This document shows, one piece after another, positions 44,048 through 53,405 of a stretch of 64,000 nt of DNA. The notes beneath the pieces were generated by a model. It did not search any database and was not told the origin of the DNA. It saw only the letters and a program-made list of their open reading frames with translations. This DNA comes from Alphaproteobacteria bacterium. Lineage in GTDB: Bacteria; Pseudomonadota; Alphaproteobacteria; Micropepsales; Micropepsaceae. The DNA is taken from contig CANJLC010000010.1 of assembly GCA_947475445.1 (NCBI GenBank), forward strand, positions 1 to 64,000. Reading direction: 5' to 3'. The position numbers were made by a program, and so were the translations under genes. Positions within the stretch are counted from its first letter, which is position 1; each line of letters starts with the position of its first letter.

Positions 44048-44830
44048 TCAGATATCGAGATCGCACCACACCGGAACATGGTCCGAGGGCTTTTCGCTGT
44101 CACCCCGCACATGCCGGTCGATTTTGCAGGCGTTCAAGCGGTCCATGGCCTGGGGCGAGAGCAGGATATGGTCAATGCGGATGCCATTGTCGCGCTCCCA
44201 GGAGCCGAAATAATCCCAGAAGGTGTAATGGCCGGACTCGGGATGCAGGGCGCGGAAGGCATCGGTGTATCCCAGATTTTCGATGCGCCGCAGGGCGTCC
44301 TTTGATTCCGGCTGGAACAGCGCGTCCTTCAGCCAGCCCTTGGGATTATGCGCGTCCTTGTCCTGCGGGATGATGTTGTAGTCGCCCATCAGCACCACGG
44401 GTTCTTCGTTGCGCAAAAGATCGGCGGCGTGGGCGCGCAGCCTCTCAAGCCAGGCCAGCTTGTAGTCGAATTTCGGGCCAGGGAAGGGGTTGCCGTTGGG
44501 CGCATAGATGGAGGCCACCCGCACCACGCCCTTGGGCCCGCTGATCAAGGCTTCCAGATAGCGTGACTGCTCGTCGGCATCGTCGCCCTTCAGGCGCGGC
44601 GTGACGTCTTCCAACGGATGCTTGGAGAGGACAGCGACGCCGTTATAGGTCTTCTGTCCGTGTACGGCGCAATTATAGCCCAGCGCCTCGAAGGCCTCGC
44701 GGGGAAACTGCTCTTCCTGGCATTTGAGTTCCTGCAGACAAACCACATCCGGGTTCGCCGATTTCACCCAGGCGAGGGCAGGTTCCAGCCTTGCCCTGAT
44801 GGAGTTGACGTTCCAGCTGGCAATTTTCAT
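44048..44830 (-). CDS. xth: Exodeoxyribonuclease III
   Basis: Xth is the major AP endonuclease and 3' repair exonuclease. The 260-residue protein has the endonuclease/exonuclease/phosphatase motifs MKIASWNVNSIRARLEP, CLQELKCQEEQFP, NGVAVLSKHPLED, VLMGDYNIIPQDKDAHNP and the C-terminal DHILLSPQAMDR and SDHVPVWCDLDI, which include the catalytic Asn, Asp and His. Its start overlaps the stop of the A-type carrier by one base. Confidence 0.96.
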   Translation of the reverse strand: MKIASWNVNSIRARLEPALAWVKSANPDVVCLQELKCQEEQFPREAFEALGYNCAVHGQKTYNGVAVLSKHPLEDVTPRLKGDDADEQSRYLEALISGPKGVVRVASIYAPNGNPFPGPKFDYKLAWLERLRAHAADLLRNEEPVVLMGDYNIIPQDKDAHNPKGWLKDALFQPESKDALRRIENLGYTDAFRALHPESGHYTFWDYFGSWERDNGIRIDHILLSPQAMDRLNACKIDRHVRGDSEKPSDHVPVWCDLDI

Positions 44831-45162
44831 CAGACGGAGAAGCTGGTGCCGCAGCCGCAGGAGGAGGTGGCGTTGGGATTGTTGACCTTGAAAGCCTGGC
44901 CCATCAGGTCGTCGGTGAAATCAATTTCCGAACCCGCGAGAAAATCGAGCGATACCGGATCAATCAGGATACTGGCGTCGCCTTCCTGCACCAGCACATC
45001 GTCGTCCAGGCGGGTCTCATCCAGCGCGAAATTGTAGGAATAGCCGCTGCAGCCGCCCCCGGTGACAGCCAGCCGCAGCATGGTGGGCACAGGCTCCGCT
45101 GCCAGGATGGCGGCGATGCGTCTTGCGGCGTTGGCGGAGACGGTGACTGGCAGGGCGGTCAT
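44830..45162 (-). CDS. A-type iron-sulfur carrier (ErpA/IscA-like)
   Basis: A-type carriers deliver Fe-S clusters to target proteins. The 110-residue protein contains TGGGCSGYSYNFALDE and the C-terminal NPNATSSCGCGTSFSV, giving the three cysteines of the family (one plus CxC). ErpA and IscA types cannot be separated reliably. The gene is head to head with dgt, with 48 bases between start codons, an arrangement common in alphaproteobacteria. Confidence 0.93.
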   Translation of the reverse strand: MTALPVTVSANAARRIAAILAAEPVPTMLRLAVTGGGCSGYSYNFALDETRLDDDVLVQEGDASILIDPVSLDFLAGSEIDFTDDLMGQAFKVNNPNATSSCGCGTSFSV

Positions 45163-45210
45163 TTGCGGGCTCTAGGCAGGGGGTGCAACGCCCCTTATGT
45201 AGTCTCACCC

Positions 45211-46431
45211 ATGGGTAACGAAAAGGCCTCAGACCTGCTTAATTCTGCTCCGCCCGGCCAATTGCTGGGCGCGGTGGTTCCCCCGCCCATGCCGCTTGCC
45301 CCTTTTGCCACGCTGGTGAGCGCAAGCCGGGGCCGGTTTTACCGCGAAACCGAAAGCGCCACCCGCACCTGCTATAGCCGCGATCGAGACCGGGTTATTC
45401 ATTCCAGCGCCTTTCGCCGCCTCAAGCACAAGACCCAGGTCTTTGTGCAGCATGAAGGCGATTATTACCGCACGCGCCTGACCCATTCGCTGGAAGTGGC
45501 GCAGCTGGCGCGCAGCCTGGCGCGCAGCCTGAAGGTGGATGAAGACCTGGCCGAAACGGTGGCGCTGGCGCATGACCTTGGCCACACGCCCTTCGGCCAT
45601 GCCGGTGAGGATGCGCTGGCTGCGGTGACAAAGGATATTGGCGGTTTTGATCACAATGCCCATGCGCTGCGCCTGCTGACCAGGCTGGAACATCGCTATG
45701 CCGAATTCGACGGGCTCAACCTCACCTGGGAAACGCTGGAAGGGCTGGTCAAGCATAACGGGCCCATCCTTGCGCCGGTGCCAGGACCGATTGCCGGCTT
45801 CGACGCGCGCTGGCCGCTGGAATTGCAAAGCTGGCCCGGCATGGAAGCGCAAATCGCGGCGCTGGCCGATGACATCGCTTACGTCAATCACGACCTGGAT
45901 GACGGTTTGCGGGCAGGGCTGTTCACGATTGCTGCCTTGAAGGACGCGCCGCTCGCCGGACCGCATGCCGCCGCGGTGACAGCGCGTTTCGGTGAACTGG
46001 AATTGTCGCGTTTCATCGGCGAGATGATCCGTACCCTGATGAGCGCCCTGCTGGATGATCTGCGAGCCGAGACGCAGGCGCGCCTTGCGGCGGCAAAACC
46101 GGACAGCGCCGCCGCGGTGCGCCGCCATGCCGGACCGCTGGTGGCGCTGTCGCCCGCCATGCTGGAGCAGCTTAGGGCGCTGAAGGCCTTTCTCTTTACC
46201 CACATGTACCAGCACCCAAGGGTGATCGCCTCGATGACAAGGGCCAAGGCCGTGGTCACCGACCTGTTCAAGGCTTTTTGCGCTGATCCCCAGTTGCTGC
46301 CCCCGGACTGGGCCCGGCAGTGCGGCCCCGGGACAACCGGCGGGGTGGTGCGGGACTATATTGCCGGCATGACCGACACCTACGCCCTGGCCGAATATGC
46401 CCGCATCTTCCGCACCACAATAGAACTCTAG
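45211..46431 (+). CDS. dgt: Deoxyguanosinetriphosphate triphosphohydrolase-like protein
   Basis: Dgt hydrolyses dNTPs to deoxynucleosides and triphosphate. The 406-residue protein has the HD-domain ligands in RTRLTHSLEVAQLARSL, AHDLGHTPFGHAGEDAL (HD pair) and ADDIAYVNHDLDDGLRAG, and the substrate-binding RDRVIHSSAFRRLKHKTQVF. The length fits the alphaproteobacterial type 2 family (about 400). I start at the ATG in MGNEKASDLL because the longer frame needs a TTG and overlaps the carrier promoter. Confidence 0.93.
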   Translation: MGNEKASDLLNSAPPGQLLGAVVPPPMPLAPFATLVSASRGRFYRETESATRTCYSRDRDRVIHSSAFRRLKHKTQVFVQHEGDYYRTRLTHSLEVAQLARSLARSLKVDEDLAETVALAHDLGHTPFGHAGEDALAAVTKDIGGFDHNAHALRLLTRLEHRYAEFDGLNLTWETLEGLVKHNGPILAPVPGPIAGFDARWPLELQSWPGMEAQIAALADDIAYVNHDLDDGLRAGLFTIAALKDAPLAGPHAAAVTARFGELELSRFIGEMIRTLMSALLDDLRAETQARLAAAKPDSAAAVRRHAGPLVALSPAMLEQLRALKAFLFTHMYQHPRVIASMTRAKAVVTDLFKAFCADPQLLPPDWARQCGPGTTGGVVRDYIAGMTDTYALAEYARIFRTTIEL

Positions 46432-46499
46432 GAATTCAGGGCGATGCTTCGCGCCCGGCAGGGTGCTAGATTGCGCCTCGAGATTCGGGAACCTGCCCA

Positions 46500-47459
46500 A
46501 TGGCCCATTTTGACCGTGGCGTTTACGAGCCCAGCGACGATGTTCGCGTCTTTGACGGCTCCGAGGATGATGAGGACGTGGAAGGCTCGCGCCTGCCGCT
46601 GCTGATCGTGCTGGCCTTGCTGGTGCTGGCCATGTTCGGCGGCGTTGTCTGGCTGGCCTACACCCAGGGCGTGGCGCGGGGCCGGACCGAGACACCGGTC
46701 CTCACCGCGCAGAACGGTCCGGCCCGAATCGCCCCGCAGAATGCCGGCGGGGCCGAGCAGCCCTACAAGGGATTCAAGATCTACGAGCAGCCCGCGCCGC
46801 CGGATGACGAGGTCGAAACACCGGCCGCACCCGCCGCCGCTGCGCCGCCCGTGCAGGCTGCTCCCGCCCAGATGGCCAGTGCGCCGCCAGTCAGCGCGCC
46901 ACCTGCCAAACCCGCCGCGGCGCCCGCCATTCCCGCGGCCAAGCCATCCGTCACGGAAACACCCAAGGCCGCGCCCGTGGCGAAAGTTGCCGCGCAGGCC
47001 GTCACCGCCAAAACGGCTCCCCCGCCTGTCGCCAAGCCTGTACCGGCCAAGGCTGCACCAACAGTCGCCCAGAAGGTCTTGCCGCCTGCCGCTGCTTTGC
47101 CTGCCGCGCCCATTGGCCCGGCCACCGGTGCGCCGCGCTCTCTGGCGCTTGCCGCCAAACCCGCTGCGGCCACGCCAGTGGCGCCTGCACCCGTAACAGC
47201 GCCCGTCGCCAGCGGAGCGGCCGTGCTGCAGATCGGCGCCTTCAAGAGCCAGGCGGACGCAGACACGGCCTGGAAGGCCTACAAGGCCAAGCATGCCGCG
47301 CTGCTGTCGGGTGTGGGCAATGACATCCAGACGGCCGATCTGGGCGAGAAGGGCACCTGGTATCGCCTGCGCATCACGGGCTTCCCCAGCAAGGACGTCG
47401 CCTCAGCCACGTGCGACCGGTTGAAGGCGGACGGGGGCAATTGCTTCCTGGGCAAGTAA
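46500..47459 (+). CDS. SPOR-domain membrane protein
   Basis: The 319-residue protein has a short acidic cytoplasmic N-terminus (FDGSEDDEDVEGSR), one transmembrane helix (LPLLIVLALLVLAMFGGVVW), a long Ala/Pro-rich periplasmic linker and a C-terminal SPOR domain (VLQIGAFKSQADADTAWKAY). SPOR domains bind glycan lacking stem peptides at division sites. Its linker is unusually rich in Ala-Pro repeats. nagZ starts on the last base of its stop codon (TAATG), so the products are coupled. The gap before it holds a short GGGCG/CGCCC hairpin. Confidence 0.9.
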   Translation: MAHFDRGVYEPSDDVRVFDGSEDDEDVEGSRLPLLIVLALLVLAMFGGVVWLAYTQGVARGRTETPVLTAQNGPARIAPQNAGGAEQPYKGFKIYEQPAPPDDEVETPAAPAAAAPPVQAAPAQMASAPPVSAPPAKPAAAPAIPAAKPSVTETPKAAPVAKVAAQAVTAKTAPPPVAKPVPAKAAPTVAQKVLPPAAALPAAPIGPATGAPRSLALAAKPAAATPVAPAPVTAPVASGAAVLQIGAFKSQADADTAWKAYKAKHAALLSGVGNDIQTADLGEKGTWYRLRITGFPSKDVASATCDRLKADGGNCFLGK

Positions 47460-48475
47460 TGCGAAGCAGGGCGATTTACGGCTGTGCCGGGCCGGTGCTT
47501 ACCCCGGCGGAGCGCAGCTTTTTCCGCGAAACACGGCCTTGGGGTTTCATCCTCTTTGCCCGCAACATTGAAAACCCCGGACAGATACGGGCGCTGGTTG
47601 CCGCTTTGCGCGACTCGGTGGGCGATGGCGCTGCGCCCGTCCTGATAGACCAGGAAGGCGGGCGGGTGGCCCGGCTGAAGCCGCCGCAATGGCAGGCGCG
47701 GCCCCCGGCGGCACGTTTTGGCGCCCTTTTCCAGGACAACCCCGAAACCGGCCGGGAAGCCACCTATCTCAATGCCCGCCTGATCGCCCATGAGCTTTTC
47801 AGCCTGGGGATAAATGTGGATTGCCTGCCGGTGCTGGATGTTCCGGCACCCGGCGCCCACGACATAATCGGCGACCGGGCCTTTGCCACCGATCCGCCCA
47901 CAATCATTGATTTGGGCCGTACCCAGATCGAGGGCCTTCTGGATGGCGGCGTTTTGCCCGTGATGAAGCATATCCCGGGGCATGGCCGGGCAGGGGCTGA
48001 CAGCCATTTGGCGCTGCCACGGGTGGACGCCAGGATCGAGGAGCTGTCGGCCAGCGATTTCGTCACCTTCCGCAGCCTCGATTCCTGTCCCATCGCGATG
48101 ACCGCCCATGTGGTTTATGATTCAATTGATCCACAGCGGCCTGCCACCACCAGCCCCAAAGTCATTCGGGATGTGATACGCGGTGAGATAGGATTTGATG
48201 GATTGCTGATGTCCGATGACCTTTCGATGAAGGCGCTGGACGGGCCATTGGCGGCGCGGGCAAAGGCGGCCCTGTTTGCGGGCTGTGATTTGGTGCTCCA
48301 CTGCAATGGTGACATGGACGAGATGAAAGACGTGGCGGGCGAAGTGAAGGAACTGGACGGACTGGCGGCAAAGCGCAGCGAATTGGCGCTGGCGCAGCTG
48401 CGCGTGCCCGATGCCGGCTTCGATCCGCTGCGGGCGCAGGCGCGGCTGGACGAATTGCTGGGAGGCGCGGCATGA
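47459..48475 (+). CDS. nagZ: Beta-N-acetylhexosaminidase NagZ (GH3)
   Basis: NagZ removes N-acetylglucosamine from anhydro-muropeptides in peptidoglycan recycling. The 338-residue protein has GFILFARNIENPGQIRALV, the substrate-binding VLIDQEGGRVARLKPP, and the catalytic loop KHIPGHGRAGADSHLALP, which holds the Asp-His dyad, followed by GLLMSDDLSMKAL with the nucleophile Asp. The start MRSRAIYGCAG was taken at the ATG overlapping the SPOR gene. It overlaps scpA by four bases. Confidence 0.95.
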   Translation: MRSRAIYGCAGPVLTPAERSFFRETRPWGFILFARNIENPGQIRALVAALRDSVGDGAAPVLIDQEGGRVARLKPPQWQARPPAARFGALFQDNPETGREATYLNARLIAHELFSLGINVDCLPVLDVPAPGAHDIIGDRAFATDPPTIIDLGRTQIEGLLDGGVLPVMKHIPGHGRAGADSHLALPRVDARIEELSASDFVTFRSLDSCPIAMTAHVVYDSIDPQRPATTSPKVIRDVIRGEIGFDGLLMSDDLSMKALDGPLAARAKAALFAGCDLVLHCNGDMDEMKDVAGEVKELDGLAAKRSELALAQLRVPDAGFDPLRAQARLDELLGGAA

Positions 48476-49281
48476 GCGCTGAACAGGCCGACAATTTCGA
48501 CGATTTCGAGGTCGTGGCGCCGGAAGATTCCCTGATGATATCGGTGGACGGCTTTGAAGGGCCGCTCGACCTGCTGCTGACGCTGGCGCGCAACCAGAAA
48601 GTCGACATCGCCAAGATTTCCATTCTCAAGCTGGCCGACCAGTATCTGGAATTCATCGAGGCGGCCAAGCGCATCAACCTGGAGCTTGCGGCCGATTACC
48701 TGGTGATGGCGGCCTGGCTCGCCTACCTGAAATCGCGCCTGGTGCTGCCGCAGGAAAAAGGCCCGGACGGCGAACCCACCGCCGACGAGATGGCGACGCG
48801 GCTGCGCTGGCGCCTGCAGCGGCTGGACGCCATGCGTGCCGCCGCCACCCGCCTGATGGGACGCGAGCGGCTGGACCGCGATGTCTTCAGCCGCGGCGAT
48901 CCCGAAGCCGTCAACGTCATCAAGCTGCGCACCTACAAGGACACGCTGTACGACCTGCTCACGGCTTATGCCACCGACCGGGCGCGCAAGCTGGGAGGCA
49001 AGGCCTACCAGCCGCAGATGGCGCCGGTGCTGCAGATCGAAGAAGCCCGCGAGCGCCTGGAACGCATGCTGGGCAAGATTTCCGACTGGAGTGGCCTGAC
49101 GCGCCTGCTGCCTTTTGAATGGCAGGGCGGGGCAAGGCGGCGTTCGGCCCTGGCCTCAACCCTGCTGGCCTGCCTGGAACTGGCGCGCGACGGCAAGGTC
49201 GAGCTGCAGCAGATGGGGCCGTTCGAGGAAATCTACGTCAGGGACCGGGCCGGTGGGCCCGTTCCGGAGAATGTGACATGA
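48472..49281 (+). CDS. scpA: Segregation and condensation protein A
   Basis: ScpA is the kleisin that bridges SMC heads. The 269-residue protein has the N-terminal FEGPLDLLLTLARNQKVDIA, the conserved KLADQYLEFIEAAKRINLEL and AADYLVMAAWLAYLKSRLVLP, and the C-terminal winged-helix part (SALASTLLACLELARDGKVE). Its start overlaps nagZ and its stop overlaps scpB, each by four bases (ATGA), so the three are translated together. smc itself is about 9 kb away in this window. Confidence 0.96.
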   Translation: MSAEQADNFDDFEVVAPEDSLMISVDGFEGPLDLLLTLARNQKVDIAKISILKLADQYLEFIEAAKRINLELAADYLVMAAWLAYLKSRLVLPQEKGPDGEPTADEMATRLRWRLQRLDAMRAAATRLMGRERLDRDVFSRGDPEAVNVIKLRTYKDTLYDLLTAYATDRARKLGGKAYQPQMAPVLQIEEARERLERMLGKISDWSGLTRLLPFEWQGGARRRSALASTLLACLELARDGKVELQQMGPFEEIYVRDRAGGPVPENVT

Positions 49282-49994
49282 GCAGCGTAGCCAAGATGAT
49301 TGCCAAGATTGAAGACCAGATGGAAGCCGAGCCAGAAAATCCCCTCAACACCGCCAATGCCGAGCATCTGCGGATGTTCGAGGCATTGCTTTTCGCGGCT
49401 TCCGAGCCGCTGGATGCGAAGGCGCTGACAACATCCCTGCCGGAAGGTGCGGATGTGCCAGGACTGCTGGCGGCGCTTCAACTATTGTATGAGAAGCGCG
49501 GCGTAACCCTCTGCTGTGTTGCTGGAAAATATCAGTTCCGCACCGCCAGCGACTTGGCCTTCCTGCTGCGCAAGGAAAAGCCGGAACAGAAGCGCCTGTC
49601 CAAGGCCGCCATCGAAACCCTGGCCATCATCGCCTATCACCAGCCCGTCACCCGGGCCGAGATCGAGGATATCCGCGGCGTCGCCATGTCCAAGGGCACC
49701 GTGGACACGCTGATGGAAATTGGCTGGGTCAAGATCCGCGGCCGCAAGCGCACCCCGGGCCGCCCCGTCACCTATGGCACCACGGACGCCTTCCTGATCC
49801 AGTTCGGACTGGAAAGCGTCAACCACCTGCCGGGCACCGACGAACTCAAGGCGGCGGGCTTCCTGGAAGCCATCCCGCCGGCGGGCTTTGATGTGCCCAA
49901 TCCGTCGGACCAGCTTGCGCCGGACGAGGACCCCTACACGGGCGAAGAGCCGGAAGACATGCAGACCGGATCGCTGAACCTGGACGAAGCCTAG
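49278..49994 (+). CDS. scpB: Segregation and condensation protein B
   Basis: ScpB dimers bind ScpA in the condensin complex. The 238-residue protein has the two winged-helix domains: residues 30-110 (MFEALLFAASEPLDAKALTT) and 111-190 (LSKAAIETLAIIAYHQPVTR, then RGVAMSKGTVDTLMEIGWVK). The proline-rich acidic C-terminus is typical of the alphaproteobacterial form. The ATG was chosen because it overlaps the scpA stop. The stop is 3 bases from that of the convergent SRPBCC gene. tatABC, which often follows in related genomes, is absent. Confidence 0.95.
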   Translation: MSSVAKMIAKIEDQMEAEPENPLNTANAEHLRMFEALLFAASEPLDAKALTTSLPEGADVPGLLAALQLLYEKRGVTLCCVAGKYQFRTASDLAFLLRKEKPEQKRLSKAAIETLAIIAYHQPVTRAEIEDIRGVAMSKGTVDTLMEIGWVKIRGRKRTPGRPVTYGTTDAFLIQFGLESVNHLPGTDELKAAGFLEAIPPAGFDVPNPSDQLAPDEDPYTGEEPEDMQTGSLNLDEA

Positions 49995-49997
49995 GCC

Positions 49998-50471
49998 TTA
50001 CGGCGCTTCCGCCAGTTCTTTCATCTTGTCCACGGCGCCCTGAAAGCGGGAGCTGCGCTGGGCGCGGTTGGCGGCCTGCGCTTCCGCGGTGGCCAGCGGC
50101 GCCTGATCATAGAACAGCGTGTAGACGATCCGGGAATGGGCCGCGTCCACCGGCTCCACGGCCAGGGTGCCGTGATAGAGAATGGCCGTGTTCGGCTGGG
50201 TGTAGGTGTAGGAGCGGGCGGTCTTGGCCACCATGATCTCGGTCACCGAGCCGTCATTGAGGAGGCGGATGGTACCGACATCACCGGCGCCTTGCGAGAT
50301 GACGCAGTTGGGACCGAGCCATTTGGTGATGTCGCAATAGCCGCCGATGCGTGACCACACCAGGTCGGCGGGCCGGGCAACATTCGCCGTCAGGGTAATG
50401 ACGGAATAGTCGGCCGCCCTTGCCGGGATTGCTGCCAGCAGCAAAGCCGCGCCCAGGTAAATCCTTTTCAT
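49998..50471 (-). CDS. Exported SRPBCC (START-like) family protein
   Basis: The 157-residue protein has a signal peptide (MKRIYLGAALLLAAIPARAA) and then a START/Bet v1-like fold: DLVWSRIGGYCDITKWLG, DVGTIRLLNDGSVTEIMVAK and LAVEPVDAAHSRIVYTLFYD are typical of the polyketide-cyclase/dehydrase branch. These proteins bind hydrophobic ligands; the ligand here is unknown. The start codon overlaps the stop of rnd (ATGA), so it is translated from the same message as RNase D although the two products go to different compartments. Confidence 0.82.
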   Translation of the reverse strand: MKRIYLGAALLLAAIPARAADYSVITLTANVARPADLVWSRIGGYCDITKWLGPNCVISQGAGDVGTIRLLNDGSVTEIMVAKTARSYTYTQPNTAILYHGTLAVEPVDAAHSRIVYTLFYDQAPLATAEAQAANRAQRSSRFQGAVDKMKELAEAP

Positions 50472-51640
50472 GCGTCTCCCTCCAGTTCCACCACAACGGC
50501 ATCGCCATTTTCCAGGGCTATCGCCAGATCGCCCTTGCGCAGCGCCCTGGCGTCATTGCCGAACACTTCGGCGCGCCAGCCGGACAAGGCGGCGACGCCT
50601 TCATCCTCGTTTGCGGCCAGCTTCTCGATATCATCGGCATTGGCAATCAGGCGCGGCGCGACACCGGCGGACTCGGCGCGCAGCCGCAGCAGGGTCTTGA
50701 GCAGGTCAATCGCGGCGGGCGAGGGTTCGCGCTTGCGCCGGGGGGCGTGGGCCGTGACAGCGCCTTCCGGCGGCGACGCCGTGGCGCCCAGGGCGATGGC
50801 TTCCATGAGACCCTTGCCCAGCTTGGAATTGGCAAAGCCCTTGGGCACGGCGCGAATGCGCTCCAGCGCTTCGCCGGACTCCGGCGGATGGGCGGCGATT
50901 TCGCTCAAGGCTTCGTCCTTCAGGACGCGGCCGCGGGGAATGTCGCGGGCCTGCGCCTCGCGCTCGCGCCAGGCAGCGAGCGACGCCAGGATGGCGAGGA
51001 AGCGCTTGGAGCTGCTGCGCGGCTTGAGCCGCTTCCAGGCCAGTTCCGGATCAAGGCGATAAAGGGCAGGGTCCTGCAGAGCGGCGACTTCCTCGGCCAC
51101 CCAGGCGCTGCGGCCGGTCTTTTCCAGCCGCGCCTTCATCCATTCATAGATCACGCGCAGATGCGTGACATCGGCAAGGGCATATTCCAGTTGCCGCTTG
51201 GACAAGGGCCGGTGGCTCCAATCCGTAAAGCGGGCGGATTTGTCGATCTCGACATGGGCGATCTTGCGCGACAGGGTTTCGTAGGAGGCCGCGTCGCCAA
51301 AGCCGCACACCATGGCGGCGATCTGGCTGTCGAACAGAGGCTGCGGCAGCACCCCGCCCTGCAGGTAGAAGATTTCGATATCCTGCCGCGCGGCATGCAG
51401 CACCTTGATGATGTCCGGGCGCTTGAGCAGTTCGTAGAAAGGGGCAAGGTCGATGCCCGGCGCGAGGGGATCGATGATCGCCTCCACGCCATCGGCGCCT
51501 GGCGTCGCCACCTGGATCAGGCAGAGCTTGGGATAATAGGTCTGGTCGCGCAGGAATTCGGTATCGAGCGCCAGGTAGGGCGCTTGCGACATATCCTTGA
51601 TAAGGGCGACAAGTCCCTCATTGGTGTCCACGATCCGCAT
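50468..51640 (-). CDS. rnd: Ribonuclease D
   Basis: RNase D trims the 3' ends of tRNA precursors and other small RNAs. The 390-residue protein has the DEDD exonuclease motifs LALDTEFLRDQTYYPKLCLI, HAARQDIEIFY and SKRQLEYALADVTHLRVIYEW, followed by an HRDC-type domain from about residue 200. The start MRIVDTNEGLVAL was selected because the longer frame reads through divergent-looking sequence. It is coupled to the SRPBCC gene downstream. Confidence 0.94.
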   Translation of the reverse strand: MRIVDTNEGLVALIKDMSQAPYLALDTEFLRDQTYYPKLCLIQVATPGADGVEAIIDPLAPGIDLAPFYELLKRPDIIKVLHAARQDIEIFYLQGGVLPQPLFDSQIAAMVCGFGDAASYETLSRKIAHVEIDKSARFTDWSHRPLSKRQLEYALADVTHLRVIYEWMKARLEKTGRSAWVAEEVAALQDPALYRLDPELAWKRLKPRSSSKRFLAILASLAAWREREAQARDIPRGRVLKDEALSEIAAHPPESGEALERIRAVPKGFANSKLGKGLMEAIALGATASPPEGAVTAHAPRRKREPSPAAIDLLKTLLRLRAESAGVAPRLIANADDIEKLAANEDEGVAALSGWRAEVFGNDARALRKGDLAIALENGDAVVVELEGDA

Positions 51641-51719
51641 CAGTCCGTGATAGCGGATTCGGCCCCGTCCAGCGCAGAAATTCGCAGTTCCGGCCCGGAA
51701 AAGTGCGCCTGGAGGCCGA

Positions 51720-53405
51720 TTACGGGGCCACAAGACCCAATGTACGGCCCGCAAAGCCGGCCGCGTCGAAATAACGGGTTGCGCCCACGCTTTGTTCGTT
51801 GAGCAGGGTCTTCAGCCCGTCCGGGGTCGGGCTGGAGGCGATGGTGCGATTTTGGACGCTGACCGGGGCGCCGTCCTTCAGGGCTTCGGAAATCACCCGC
51901 CCGACCAATTTGCCCTTGGGCGCCAGGTCCAATCCCAGAATATGGGCCAAGGTGGGCGCAATATCGGCATTGGAGACGGGCGCCGGATCGGCATATCCCG
52001 CCTTGAAGCTTGGGCCGATGGCGGCCATGAAATTGCGGGTTTCCGCGCGGCTGAGGCTGCCATGGCTGCCCTGGCCGGTGGAGCGGCCCGTGTCATGCGG
52101 ACCGGTCGCGCATTGCAGCTCACCTTCGCCGCAGGTGGAATCGCTGCGGAAATTGACATAGATGGCGGGCACCGGGGTAAGGGCCGAGCCGATCATGTTG
52201 ATGGCGCTCAGCGGCAGGGCGCCGGGAAACTTGCCCAACGCGTCATTGACGAAAATCCCGCTGACATAGTTTTGCGCCGCCAGAAACTTGACCGTGTCCG
52301 CGGCCAGTTTCCTGGCGTTGGCGCCAGGCAGGTAGATGACGTCGGCGCCACCATTGCCGGCCAGCACCAGGTCGGGCCTGGCGGCGTCATGGCCCAGCAG
52401 GGCCGGACTGATGATGGGCAAGGCCAGCGCCGCTGACAGATCCCTGGACAGGAAGTCTTCCGGCAATTCGCGGCCCTTGTCATTGCGGTCGACGGTGGCG
52501 AAGCCATGGTCAGCGGTGATGAAGATATCGGTGGTCTGGTCCAGGCCCAGCTTCTTCAGCGTGTCGCGCAACTCGCCCAGCACAGTGTCCGCATTGCGCG
52601 TGCCGGCCTTGCCGCTGGGGCCGTTGATGCCCGGCACAGTCTCGCCGATGCTGTCGGTGGTGTTGTGCTGGCTGATGTCGGGGTCGCGCGACCAGAACAA
52701 CATCACGAAAGGCTTGCCGCCTTCCTTGAAGTGCGGCAGCACGATGCGCGTCGCCGCCTTCGTCATCCAGACTTCCTGTTCAATGTTCGGCACCGACGAC
52801 CTGGGCGCAGCTTCGGCCACAAAAGCCTGTTTCATGGCGCCCTTGAACCAGCCCGGCAGGCCAAAGCCGTCATCGTGGCCGGTATTGTCGTCGAGAATCA
52901 GCGTCTCGCTGCCATCCGCGGCGGCGGTGGAATCCTGGATGCGGGCAGGACCCAGCTTGCCGATAATGGCGGTCTGAAAGCCTCGGGCGCGGGCGGTGGC
53001 GATCAGCGTGGTTTCGTTCAGGTAATTGCCGCCGAATTTCTGGTTCATCTCGGCCAGCACGGAATTATTTTCCAGGCCCGCCAGCATGGAGCCTTTCTGG
53101 CTGGCCATGGCCAGGCCGGTGTAAAGCGTGTTGCCGAAATCGCCGGTGTCGCCGATATAGTGGCCCGTCGCGATGGCCGAGGCATTCACCGTGGTGATGG
53201 TGGGATAAAGCGAATGGCTGTTGGTGAAATCCACGCCCTCGGCCTTCAGCCGCGCCAGGTTGGGCATGTTGCCGGGCTCGACGCTGCCATAGCGAAGTCC
53301 GTCGGCCACGAAGATGATCACGTTATGGGGCGGTGGCGCTGATTCCTGCGCCGTCGCGGGAAGGGCGGCCAGGCCGAGCAGGGCGGCGACGAACAGGCTT
53401 TTCAT
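51720..53405 (-). CDS. Secreted alkaline-phosphatase-superfamily phosphodiesterase (NPP-type)
   Basis: The 561-residue protein has a signal peptide (MKSLFVAALLGLAALPATAQ). The metal site is complete: VIIFVADGLRYGSV (Asp), the nucleophile Thr in LYPTITTVNASAIATGHY, SRDPDISQHNTTDS (Asp and His), FITADHGFATVD (Asp-His) and SHGSLSRAET (His). This is the type I phosphodiesterase / nucleotide pyrophosphatase group, with two zinc ions. The substrate could be nucleotides, phospholipids or sulfates, which cannot be decided here. It is followed by a 79-base gap to rnd, and its start is divergent from aspS by 129 bases. Confidence 0.88.
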   Translation of the reverse strand: MKSLFVAALLGLAALPATAQESAPPPHNVIIFVADGLRYGSVEPGNMPNLARLKAEGVDFTNSHSLYPTITTVNASAIATGHYIGDTGDFGNTLYTGLAMASQKGSMLAGLENNSVLAEMNQKFGGNYLNETTLIATARARGFQTAIIGKLGPARIQDSTAAADGSETLILDDNTGHDDGFGLPGWFKGAMKQAFVAEAAPRSSVPNIEQEVWMTKAATRIVLPHFKEGGKPFVMLFWSRDPDISQHNTTDSIGETVPGINGPSGKAGTRNADTVLGELRDTLKKLGLDQTTDIFITADHGFATVDRNDKGRELPEDFLSRDLSAALALPIISPALLGHDAARPDLVLAGNGGADVIYLPGANARKLAADTVKFLAAQNYVSGIFVNDALGKFPGALPLSAINMIGSALTPVPAIYVNFRSDSTCGEGELQCATGPHDTGRSTGQGSHGSLSRAETRNFMAAIGPSFKAGYADPAPVSNADIAPTLAHILGLDLAPKGKLVGRVISEALKDGAPVSVQNRTIASSPTPDGLKTLLNEQSVGATRYFDAAGFAGRTLGLVAP

